The notes under the pieces: generated by a model | The model's database searches: none | The model's input: only the letters and a program-made list of their open reading frames with translations | What the model was told of the DNA's origin: nothing | Shown: in pieces, positions 46,591-57,175 of the stretch | Numbering within the stretch: the first letter of the stretch is position 1 | Layout: every line of letters starts with the position of its first letter | NCBI GenBank assembly: GCA_003693505.1 | Contig: QUZD01000051.1 | Span: 1-64,000 of the forward strand | Length of the DNA stretch: 64,000 nucleotides | From: Pseudonectria foliicola | Taxonomy: Eukaryota; Ascomycota; Sordariomycetes; Hypocreales; Nectriaceae | Reading direction: 5' to 3' | Translations under genes and position numbers: made by a program

Positions 46591-48818
46591 TCTGACGGAA
46601 GTCTTGATACGGGAAAGCACTCGCCAGCCCAAGAAAAGCAGATGGTTGCGTTGAAGTAGGCTGGATCGTGTGGAAATGAAGGCAGCGGCAAAATGCTCAC
46701 GCAAGTAACAATTAGCAAGGTAGGAGGCTGGTAAATGATGGATAGGAGAGTAATCAATCAATAACCTTAACGTGTACTTATATGCTGCCTTAAAGCTACC
46801 CCAGATCCCTAAAGGACGACGCGGCATGCAATCCTGGGCATGAATTCCGTAAGCTCCGTGCTGATTTTCCAGCAGGATCATCCTGTTTGATTGTACAAAT
46901 CAATGTGATTGTCTGTTGTTCTGAACTGGTGAAGCCTGAAGATGGCTCGCGAGGCCTGTTCGGTTAGCGGCTTATGAGCGGTAAAGTCAGCCATCTCGTA
47001 TGATGAAGGATGGCGCGCGTAAGATGGAGGTAGTAATGCAGTGTCACTGCATGTGTCCCTTGCATTTGATGACTGTTTTTGAATATTTGGCACTGGTATT
47101 GCACCTGCGGGTAATTGCTTACCTGCACCTGTGCTGTAGGAACAACCTGAAGGAACAAGCCACATCGCCTGTATTGGTTCAAGAGAGGATTGGAGGATTT
47201 AAAATCCAACTTTGACAAAAGTCCTCACTCTATCAGTAATACGACTAGTACGTTGAAGAGTCCCTCGATTCGTTGCCCAAGCCTCGACATTCCGCAAAAC
47301 GTCTAAGCGAAGGGCTGTGCATGCTGAGCTCGAGTAACTCAGATCAGACGCTGCTCTTATCTTATGCAGGTTAGTGAGAGCTGACGTAACTAATCAGGCA
47401 AACAGCCTGGGATGTAACCAGGAACCTGTAGGGCTATAGCTCCTTCGACATTGCTCAGGTCGCCAAGTTGTCCAAATTCACCTGCCATCATTGCATCATA
47501 AGCAGCGACCTTTGTCAGCCTGGCTTCATGCTCTCTTGTATCTTCACATGTTACCGACGCTTGATGTGAATGATTCAACAACCACTCGACCATCGATAGC
47601 AAGTCTAAACTACCGGTAGAATAGGCAAATCACAGCCCTATCAAAGAACGAAGTGCATTGAATTCACATCGGTTTACAACAAAGGTTATCCCTCCGTTTC
47701 AAATGTGTCTGTCTTCGAGGACTCCGGGGTCTGTTAATCGATCTTCTCACTCTTATTGGTAGTTTTGACACGACGACGGAATCTTACTCGGTTGAGTGCT
47801 CCATACGCATCCACCTTATGCTCGTTGCAGCACGACGTGAACTTCGACTCTTAACAGCTGGTTGCAATATCAGTATAAAATCTCACCCGAGTAGAGAAGC
47901 TGCATTACCCCCCAATATCTCAGTTGTTATGCGAGTTTCTAATATGTTAATGAAAACTTGCCTTTGGTGTTGCCGTGATCATTTGCTGGGTTTTAATACT
48001 TCATTCAACCCTTGTGATCCACATCATTTTACATGATTTATTGGTACAAGACGATTCAAGATCTTTCCTCGGGGCAGTAAATGTGATCCATCTTCCATCA
48101 ACGGTTTCTTCTAGCAGTGGCAGACTTGGTGATTGTAGTGTTGGAGCTAATTGTAGATTAGAATATATTGAACACACGTCTTCCTGAACGTTGAATTGCC
48201 ACTGAGTGACCCCCTCTGATTAGTAATGCCTAAAGGGTAAGATGCCATCCAGGCAGCGTATGCCGTGGCCGTACATGGCATCTCTGATTGCGTTATGCCC
48301 TGAGTCCCACTAATGAGTGAATAATTCATTGGATTACCTGCTTAATTGTACAGTTGGTCGAGAAACTGGTGAAAATTGCCTCCAGACTACGTAGCATCTG
48401 AACAGGGGTATACGTCATGAATAGTGGCGGACGGCAAATATAAAGTTGCCGTGCATCGGGGGTTTGGAGTCGGCAATGCTTGGTACCTGCTGTTTTGAGC
48501 TATTTCTTACCAGCCGAGCTATCGTAGCTAAAGCTTGGCGTAGAAAATGTGGGCTGAAACATGGAATATCAAGTTGCGACCTTCCTAACTGAAGCATGAT
48601 TTTCCCCACGACTGCCGAAGAGCTATTGACACCTTCCAAACGACGATCTTCCTCCGTGCGGGGCGTATTGCACCATGTACTACAGGTAGAGCGTGATTAA
48701 TATATAATTAAAAGACAGAGGCGATATATTTTAACCGAGAGATTTTTTCCAAATCTCAGCCATCAATTTACTCTTATCTTCCCCAGGTTGTGCTACCCAA
48801 GTTGGGAACAGCTGCAAA
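46591..48818. other. Long intergenic region with a gene fragment
   Basis: About 2.2 kb lies between the divergent citrate synthase and aminopeptidase genes. The first 290 bases are an in-frame open extension of the citrate synthase gene. A minus-strand fragment at 47390-47630 looks like a coding relic. The rest shows no features. Confidence 0.4.
47390..47630 (-). pseudogene. Possible 3' fragment of an unknown gene
   Basis: A minus-strand frame of about 79 codons ends at a TAG and contains protein-like sequence (SMVEWLLNHSHQASVTCEDT, then YDAMMAGEFGQLGDL). The region upstream has an in-frame stop near 47632, and no start codon or exon is evident. I do not recognise the family. It may be a chance ORF. 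Confidence 0.2.
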
Positions 48819-50370
48819 ATGAAGATTTCCACAGCAACAAGCTTGCTTTTCTTGCTTTCCCCAGGGGCGGCCGAGGCAAACCATAAACCCAGGGTTAAGT
48901 CTGAAACGCTACAAAAGCTCATAACTGAAAAGAAGTAGGTCCTTCTGAAACCTGGTTGGGTGGATCTATAAGCTTAGATCAAACGAGTTAATGCCTGTAA
49001 ACAGCTTGATGAGGAACTTACAAACACTCAACGATATTGCACTTGAGAATGGTGGCAATCGCGCTTTTGGCCTGCCTGGCTACGATGCATCTGTTGACTT
49101 CATTTACGAAACAGTTTCCAAGCTCAAAGGATTCAGAGCCTGGAAGCAAGACTTCCCTGCGAACTTCACGCAGACGCTTGCAGCCCAAGTCACCGTTGGC
49201 AACGAGACTTTTCGTACTGTCGCTTTGACCTACACACCGAGTACATCAGAGAAAGGGCTGACAGGGAAACTTGTACATGGGCCTGCGGGCGAGGATTCTT
49301 GCTCCATTAAGAACTATGACAATCTCGATGTCAAGGGCAAGATTGTCTTGGTAGAGCGTGGCCGGTGTCCTGACGGAAGCACATTTGCTGGCAAGGTGAT
49401 ACCTGCTGCGAAAGCTGGCGCCTCCGCAGTCGTGGTGTACAATTCGGACTCTGCAAAACTTACCGGCGGCACGCTCTCGTCTCCGAACCCTAAGGATTAC
49501 GTGCCCGCAGTACTTATTGACCGAGATCCTGCGCTCAAATTGAAGGCTCGATTGGATGCCGGGGAAACCATCGACGCCTTTTTCAAAGTCATACAACTGA
49601 TCGAGGAGCGCATGACTCGGAATGTTTTCGCTGAAACGAAAGGCGGCGATCCAAGGAACTTGCTCACACTCGGAGCTCACCTGGATTCGGTCCAAGCTGG
49701 CCCTGGGATCAACGACGACGGTTCAGGGTCGTCACTCATCCTCGAGCTAGCCAAAGGCCTACAACATTTCTCGACCAAGCTCAAGGTCCGTTTCGCCTGG
49801 TGGGGCGCAGAGGAAAATGGCCTTGTGGGGTCGCGCTACTATGTCAACCACCTCACGAAGAGGGAGGTTGACGACCTGGTGGCCTATCTCAATTTCGATA
49901 TGGTTTCCCGAGGCTTCTACGGTGTCTTTGATGGAACCGGAGAGAAGGCTGGGCCAGGAGGACCAGCCGGGTCTGATGTGATTGAAGATCTGTTTGTGGA
50001 ATACTTGACATCGAAGGGTCTTAAAGTCAGACCTGTTGGAATGAATGGTGGCACTGACTATGTGCCTTTCCGCGAAGTGATCAAAAAGCCTGTCGGAGGG
50101 CTTTTTACGGGGACAGGCTTGGAGCAAGACCCGTGTTACCATCAGAAGTGTGACACCATCGACAATCCAGTCCCTGAAACAATTACGACCAACGCCAAAG
50201 CGGCCGCACACGTACTCAGCATTCTCGCCACGAATGGCGATAAGTTGATCCCTAAAAACCCTGGAAACTCGACTATAGCTGTTAGCAGAAGATCGAGGGA
50301 CATAGCCTCTCTATATGAGCTCGATGTGGTGGAACTCCCTGGCAAGTTCTGCGATCATGACCTCATTTAG
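48819..50370 (+). CDS. Secreted M28 leucine-type aminopeptidase with PA domain
   Basis: Zinc aminopeptidase that removes N-terminal residues from extracellular peptides. Exons 48819-48934 and 49005-50370 encode 493 residues; the 70-bp intron has donor GTAGGT and acceptor CAG and restores LITEKNLMRNLQTLND. The signal peptide covers about residues 1-20. A protease-associated (PA) domain at about 125-235 includes GKIVLVERGRC and AKAGASAVVVYNS. The catalytic domain carries the M28 residues: His264 in GAHLDS, bridging Asp276 in NDDGSG, the Glu pair 308-309 in WGAEEN, Asp337 in NFDMVS, and His418 in CYHQKCDT. The set is complete, so activity is expected. The next gene is convergent, and a long inverted repeat lies 57 bases after the stop. 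Confidence 0.95.
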
Positions 50371-50426
50371 ATGGGTGCTTCAATTTCGGCATAATAGCCT
50401 GCCATTGTCTCAGATTACAAGGTCAT

Positions 50427-50472
50427 GTAATAATATCTCTTTCGGATCTGACCCGAAAGAGAAGATTATCAC
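50427..50472. repeat. Long inverted repeat between convergent genes
   Basis: A perfect 10-bp stem (tctctttcgg, 50436-50445, with ccgaaagaga, 50453-50462) has a 7-base loop. It is extended outward by an 8-bp arm with one mismatch (gtaataat, 50427-50434, with attatcac, 50465-50472) across a small bulge. It sits in the 3' flank shared by the aminopeptidase and knottin genes. Confidence 0.75.
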
Positions 50473-50690
50473 ATACCACCAATCATAGTAATGGTCACGA
50501 TGGTGTAGTTGACTCCCAATACAAAACTGAACATTCCAATTAAGTGTCATTGCCATTCTGTGAACATATGCTGCATCGATGAACGTCTCCACGCCCACAA
50601 ACCCAAAAAAAAAACTAAAAAATCAGCCTTCAGCTACGACACAATGCATTCAAATTCCGAGTTCCCAAACGGCGCATAGGATCAAGAAGC

Positions 50691-50953
50691 TTAGTTTTTG
50701 CGACACTATGTATAGCTGTCAGAAACCACATAAACAAGAATTCAGGCTAGCTTACATAGCCCCAAGCTCCTGGAGGAGCGCCGCTACGAACGGTGCAAGT
50801 AAGAAAGGGACAGCATTTGGCGGGAGGCCAGACAGTGAGGTTGCATCGTTCGCCAATGAGGCGGCAAGACCTTTGCTTTGGAGTATTTACACCGTCGGGG
50901 ATGACAGATGCCACCGCGACGGCGGTAAAGATGAGACCTGATAATAGCTTCAT
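50691..50953 (-). CDS. Small secreted knottin-like peptide
   Basis: A 70-residue precursor from exons 50953-50756 and 50705-50691. The signal peptide (about 1-17, MKLLSGLIFTAVAVASV) is followed by a short pro-region and a cysteine core with the pattern C-x6-C-x9-CC-x4-C-x13-C. The order of six cysteines with a central CC pair is that of inhibitor cystine-knot peptides. The last cysteine is supplied only by the tiny second exon, which reads Cys-Arg-Lys-Asn-stop: intron 50706-50755 has donor GTAAGC and acceptor TAG. Without this splice the reading frame ends without the sixth cysteine, which supports the model. The function is unknown; such peptides in fungi include effectors and enzyme inhibitors. 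A TATA-like element lies at 51027-51037. Confidence 0.7.
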
Positions 50954-51026
50954 GACAGAAGGACAATACGATTGACTATGTATAAAACCCGACTCAAGAT
51001 GATGCGCTTTTGCGAGGGATGAGATG

Positions 51027-51037
51027 CTATATATACG
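51027..51037 (-). promoter_or_regulatory. TATA-like element of the knottin gene
   Basis: The sequence ctatatatacg (plus strand) lies 74-84 bases upstream of the knottin ATG at 50953, in the usual range for fungal TATA boxes. Confidence 0.5.
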
Positions 51038-54000
51038 TGTTGACCTAGGTTTGGTACTTTGCCACTCATCTTGCCGCTTACGTTGCACAGTTTTACGGAG
51101 CATTCCTCTCTGACAAGTGATACCTTTGAGCTCAGCTATTGTCTCACCGAATCGAGCTTATCGAAGGACATCCCTCGTCGCTCTTCAGCTGCCTTCAGCT
51201 TTTTGGGCTTTCAATTGTGAATTCTAAATCTTCTTGTTTGTTTTATATCATTGAGAGCATGTTTTGGGCTAGGCGGAAATCAGTCAAACCCATTCCGAAG
51301 AAACTATTATCGCAAAAAGCCACTTCAACACGAGGGTGAGTCATATACAGGTCCACCAGACCCCAGCCATTCAAAAGGCCAGGAGAGCTGAAGACTATGT
51401 CTCAATTCTTGCATTACCTGGTGCAACTTTCAGGATTATAGGCAGCACAACCAAAGGCATGCGTTCAAGTAAAGAGCGGTCAGCTATGTAACACGGCAAC
51501 GTCCATATAGAATTTAGATTACTGTTGTTCGCCGTGGAGAGTTTACGACCCTTCGACAGGAGGTAGGTGGTATGTCACTACAACTGCCTTTTCTGACTGA
51601 GGACCCACCAAATGCCCCTTCAGAGTTTCTATCACTCGGGGGTTATCCGTTAGCCGGCAATTTTGGCAGTTCTGGTGCTGACCTTGTGATACGACCTCTG
51701 AACGGTGACACCAAGCCCAGTGCGTACCCATTTCGAATTTTTAAACTGACTTGGGTCAGCAACTATAGAACGCACTTGTACGAGGTGGCTTAAGGGTGAG
51801 AATAAGCATAAACAGGTAACTGTGGGTATATAGTGACGACCAACTGGTTTAGCTAGGTACTTTATATCAAGTGTTTGCTATTGGCTTCGATTGCCTATAT
51901 ATAACCACGAAAGTACCCATGAAACCCGTGGGTACCTAAAAAAGCAATCTCTTATGCTCTAGTAAGGACCCAGACATCGTGGGATTTTGTTTGGATAGAC
52001 TTATGATCTGGAGATAACATCTTCCTATGGTCGAAACACGAAGTGAATCGCACTCATATTGGTATAGAACAACCAGAAAATGCAATCAATCGCGCTATTT
52101 GGTGGCAGAGTCTATCAAATAATGTGAAAGGAGTAATTTTGACCACGGGACGAACTTCCAGCACGTATATGGCTCATGTAACAGTCATAAGATGATATGA
52201 ATGCTACGAAAAATAACCACGATCTCATTTTCATCAAGTTGACTCTACTGTTCGCTCATTTAATGAAGGGCTTTCCCCAATTTGTGGTCTCAAGGTATTG
52301 ACGACGGTGCAGAAAAGTACACATGACCTTGCCGTGACCATTCTCAAAAAAAAACCCGATTAACACAGCCAGGATAACGATCATATGATGCAGACAATGC
52401 GGTAAACTATCTAACAAGCGCGAGCCGCAATCATGGCCAGAAACACCTCGTAACGCCCGGCACAGCCAAGCAATTCAGCCTCGGTTATGTATCTTTTGCG
52501 TAGATATAAATGTATTTTGCAATAGTAACCACAAGGGTTGAAAATATAGCCTTGGGACAGAAACAAACAATAGATTGACCCAGCCGGCATGAATGACGCT
52601 TTCAACCACCCAACCATCCCTCTCCAATCAAATTACCCGACTCTGATCAAAGCCAGATGCTACGCATAAGTGAACACATTCAGTATATAAAGGCAGTAAC
52701 AACATTAATGGGTAAAACCGAGTGCAAAGGTTCGTCTCAAGACCCTATAGAAAGCGGATATTGTGCTTGATCATGGGATCCGCTGGTAGAATTTAAAGAA
52801 CCGGGTCTGTCTGTCGGATCATATCGCCTTATATGTCCAGGTATCTGGCAGATGTCCTAGCATGACTCATTATTCAACAGATCCTGGAGATCTTCGACCA
52901 CATGGAAGATTTCTTTATCTAATGGGATACGTGGAAATACATGAGCCCAAGATACCTGACCTAGGTTTGACCGGAATTCGCTCTTCTAGTGGTACGATGA
53001 AGCGATATGTTGATCGCGATGGTCATCAATATTAATCTCATCAATGTATCCACAGCCAATGCGTTGCAAGTACCGTCCTGTGGTGTCAAAATGGTAACGC
53101 TCATTGCCGTGATATATGGGTCTAGGACAACACAATTCAAACGCAAAGATAGACCGCAACGATTACCTAGCTCTCAGATAAATTATATAGACAACTAAAT
53201 GGATACCATTACTTGGTGAAGTCCAGAGCAGACTTAAGTACATCTTCGATCCGGTTTGAGGAGAAATCAAGGTGTCTCTAGACATGCCTTGTCAATCGAT
53301 GCATTGGCGGAGTCGCAGGGGAAATGATCGACATATCTTTGGTTACAGCACGTAAGCGACGATCGGATCTATTTTGCTTGACCCTGGTCTAACGTCTAAA
53401 TTGTTTCATTATGTCAAATCGTATAGAGCTAGTTTTGGCACGGTCATTCGATCAAGACTCTTTCCCACATCCATGAGATGCAGTATATCACTCCAGAGGA
53501 TAGCGTCGTAATAGCGACGCTGGCTCAGCAAGTTCAGGAAGCTAGAGTAAGGCAATTTCTCTACTAGTATTGATTGAATGTAGCTAAAACCAAGCGCATC
53601 GTTGACCGGTCGAGGTTTGTCATGTCTTAGCCCAGACTTATGCCTACGGCTCCATGGTTGAGTAGAGTTACCCTACTATTCGCGATTTTGTTACTGTTAC
53701 TGCACTAAAGCAGCTAAGCACACCCAACAACAAAAATCACTCACTATAAAAATACAATGCCCCATCACCACTATTGATCCAATTATCAGCTACCTGAAAA
53801 GAGACTCATGCGTTGGATTACAGCCTGTCTCTGAGACATTTTGCCTGGTCGTCATTCAAGGATCACAACCTGAGGAAGCCTCACTCTCCATTATATCTTG
53901 GCGATGCTGATCCCCCACGTCCGAGGGAGACTATTCCCCAGCTTTGTCAGCGCTAATCTTGTTTGTTTCCACTTCTCCTCGCTGCCGAACTGCATGCAAG

Positions 54001-55558
54001 ACTTTTGGGAAGGTATGGTTAAGTCTGTTGACCATTCTTGCCAGTAACTTCGACTTGCCTTTCTTTAGTCGTATGTATAGCGGCTGAGACTTTATTGCGC
54101 AGATCATCTACATAGGGGAGTTTCTCTCCGTATTCCAGCTATAGCAAAGAGAAAAAAAACAAATCGATTGTGGGATATGGATAGTGATAGATTTCTGACT
54201 TAACCGAATTGGTTGGAACAAGCAGCGCCAAGCTATGAAAGTCCCATTACCCACACCGATTTCAGGTAGGTGCTGTACGCCTCAATACTTACATTGGTCC
54301 TATCAGGGGTTCCTTGACAGCCACGAGACACCACAGCTTGTCATGGTCAGGGACAGTGATGCACGAGGGCCCAACGGCGCTTATGTAGCATATGCTCCGG
54401 CTCCGCGATCTAATGGCGTCGTGTACATGCCCCGACTCCCCGATCTAGTGGCGTGGGAATGCTTCATCACCTGTTCATCGACGCGTAAATTATAGCACGT
54501 CCAAGTGTTCCTCTGCAAACTGTTTTCTTTACACCGAATGGGGAGGATTAATATTACTGGTCTGCCATAATATTGAGGTTTACAATATTAGGCGCACGAC
54601 TTTCGTGCGCCATCGTCAGTGCTCTACTATCCCGCTGTGAGTAGATATGCCGATAGACAACAACGCGAAAAGCCGTTACTTGATACAGCAATGACCTGAA
54701 AATTGACTCAGGCCCTATTGTTCTTATTCGCCACATCGCTATCACACGGGTCGTTAATGTCTTAAAGGTGTCTATGTCTCAGTTTCCCGTTGGCGGCCCG
54801 AGAGTATCCGCAGACACCCGCTGATTAGAGTAAGGATCCTTGTTTGAGTGAGAATTTAGCACCCCTTTACGTACTTATTAGCATTTAGACCCGGAAGGGA
54901 GCGATGCAAGTCTCATTATGATTGTAGCATCTGGGATTTAGCCCAATCTGAATGCAACCTCATGTCGATTCATCCCTGAATTTGACCTGTGGCCAAAGGT
55001 TTGGCCATTGCACGATCAAGTTATGCGAAGGGTGGGAAGATTTCTCGATGATCCATACCGACTACATCTGCAAGTACAAGACTTATGAAGGGCGAGCTCG
55101 CAGGGGTATGCAATATTTACGGCACCCGGGGGCCAGAATGCCGACGACCCGTTTACCCAGTTGTCTATATCATAGAAGAGCAAGGGTCTATAACATGGCC
55201 AACTCGACCTATTCAGTGAGAAGATTCGGCGGAATCGATGAGGCAGTCAACAATGTAAACAGTAGCTTGATTACTGTAGGAAACCAATTACTAGTGAGCC
55301 GCGCCGCCGGGGGCGCTTTTCATTGATGGGTACATCCCGGACATAGGCAACCCTATTCATGTCATGGTTTCCGAGGATCAATCAGGTAAGAAGTCAATCT
55401 GAGACCTTGAAGCTTCCCTTCTCACCGGCTGCAGGCCAGCGTCTTGGCAGAAACAATGTTGGCTTCCTTGTTTTCATGGCTTCAAAGCTCTACGGGACAG
55501 GGTGATACCAAGATTGAACGCCGAGGGTTTGGCGCTGGCTTTTGAAAGCAGTTCCATG

Positions 55559-55566
55559 TATAAATA
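55559..55566 (+). promoter_or_regulatory. TATA box of the hydrophobin gene
   Basis: The sequence tataaata lies 123-130 bases before the hydrophobin ATG, followed by a C/T-rich stretch. Highly expressed hydrophobin genes usually have such elements. Confidence 0.55.
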
Positions 55567-55688
55567 TCTCATCAGCACCGCTCGCTTCTCATCATCTCGA
55601 ATCATCCCCATCACATCTTCACTCAGTTTTCACTACATCAAGCTCTATTCTATCAGAAACTCAAGTTTCATCACGGGAACCAATCAAA

Positions 55689-56073
55689 ATGCAGTTCACT
55701 ACCATCCTCGTTGCTCTGTCCGCTGGCTTTGCCGCCGCTGCCCCGGCTATTGTCGAACGCCAGTTCGACGCCTGCCCTGTCGGCATCGCGCAGTGCTGCT
55801 CAACTGATATTCTCGGCTTGGCTAACCTCGACTGCACCAACCGTAAGTATTTGAGTAAAGTCTTAGGTGGTACGTCATACTAAACAATTAATAGCTCCCA
55901 CGGTCCCAACTTCCGCGGACGACTTCGGTGCCATCTGCGCCGCAGAGGGGCAGCGAGCTCGATGCTGCGCCCTCCCTATTGTATGTTGAGACAGCCGCAT
56001 CTTTTAGGTATGATACTAAAACTTTCTTCAGCTTGGCCAGGCACTTCTTTGCCAGACGCCCACCGGCCTCTAA
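55689..56073 (+). CDS. Class II hydrophobin
   Basis: Small secreted amphipathic protein that self-assembles at water-air or cell-surface interfaces and coats hyphae and spores. Three exons (55689-55842, 55895-55980, 56032-56073) encode 93 residues; donors are GTAAGT and GTATGT, acceptors TAG and CAG. A signal peptide (MQFTTILVALSAGFAAAAPA) is followed by the eight-cysteine pattern C-x6-CC-x11-C-x16-C-x8-CC-x10-C. The spacings from the first CC onward match class II exactly, including the characteristic CC-x11-C and CC-x10-C. The first spacing of 6 is shorter than the 9-10 found in HFBI/HFBII-type proteins. The C-terminus ends QTPTGL. This gene is not visible as one ORF, because introns break it into three short pieces. 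Confidence 0.95.
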
Positions 56074-57175
56074 ATCAAGAACGGCCCAAAGCATCTTGAA
56101 GATGGATCTTTCCCCCAACACTCTCACTCTGCCATTATCTCGAAGTGAGACGTGCCATAAAAGAATGAGGTACAACTACGAGCTGTTTCGGGTGCTCTAG
56201 CTTCATCTTCGGAAAGGGAGAACACGGAAAGGTTTTCTTTCTATATAGCGTCCGTTAGCGTCCACCGTGGAAGCGCCCTGGCCTCCTATTACATTATACG
56301 TTAACTAGTTATGATACGAGGCAAGCTTGTTTATAACCTCTATCCCCATGACGTGAAAGGAACGTATAATTCCGAATTGTAAATGTTGACACCTAAATCA
56401 GCGTGGATGGCAAACAGCTTTGATGATAAGAAGGGCAAAATAGAAAGGTAGCACGCGGGGGGCTGAACTGAACATGGTTTGAAGAGAAAATCTGATATGA
56501 GGTGAAGGCTCAAGTCTTGGTTTTGTCCTGTCAATACGGCTTGGGTCTTAGGGACCTTCCTACAATTCATCTGGCACCTCTTCTGCCTACCCATTCTTGC
56601 TACCCTTTCCAACTAAACTCTGCCTTGGTAATGCAGCCATCAGCCTGAAGAATCGCCGCTCTTACAATGATACTATATCTCTTCTCGCGACTGGTTGATA
56701 TGGCATCAGTTCCTGGAAAACCTTACCTTATCCGCCATAGTAGAACGGGTTATAGAAGGCCGACCTGGTCAAGCCGGCCAATGAAACCTGTTCCAGGCCA
56801 CACATTTTTCCTTCACTATAGCGAATCTCCATGATGAGTGCATACTTGATATCCGAATGATTGAACAGGTCAGGCTGCAATAAAGGTTCGATGCCCCCTC
56901 TCTAGGCTCGGTTCTGACGCTCATGCCGAGTCATATTTCAAAACCCATCTTCAAGGCAACCAAGCTTCATTAAGTAATCTGCAACCCGCATTTCTAGAAC
57001 ACAATCGATCGGTACAAAATTAGGGCAAAAGGGTGAGAAGCAGCATGTGATCCCGGAGTGTGAGTGTCATCATCAGGCGTAAACAAGGTGGACGCTGAGT
57101 AGATTTGTGCAAGCTTGCAGACGAGATTCCAGGATACAAACATCTTCTTATTACTCGCCGAATTTGGTTTGGAAG
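56074..57175. other. Convergent intergenic region
   Basis: About 1.1 kb lies between the hydrophobin and DHA2 transporter 3' ends. Frames at 56340-56612 and 56994-57179 are not supported. Nothing else is seen. Confidence 0.5.

Larger units (their letters stand above)
50954..55688. other. Longest intergenic region of the window
   Basis: About 4.7 kb have no convincing gene. Open frames at 51543-51793, 52411-52617, 53007-53198, 54235-54495 and 54554-54745 lack features. A plus-strand stretch at 54952-55405 has protein-like sequence interrupted by a frameshift at a run of G and may be a relic. TATA-like elements lie near both flanking genes. Confidence 0.4.

Noticed and set aside
49246..50211. 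Two 150-codon minus-strand ORFs
   Set aside because: They are shadows of the M28 aminopeptidase coding sequence.
54235..54495. 86-codon plus-strand ORF
   Set aside because: Internal near-repeats (gctccgcgatctaatggcg and gactccccgatctagtggcg) rather than protein-like sequence; no homology recognised.
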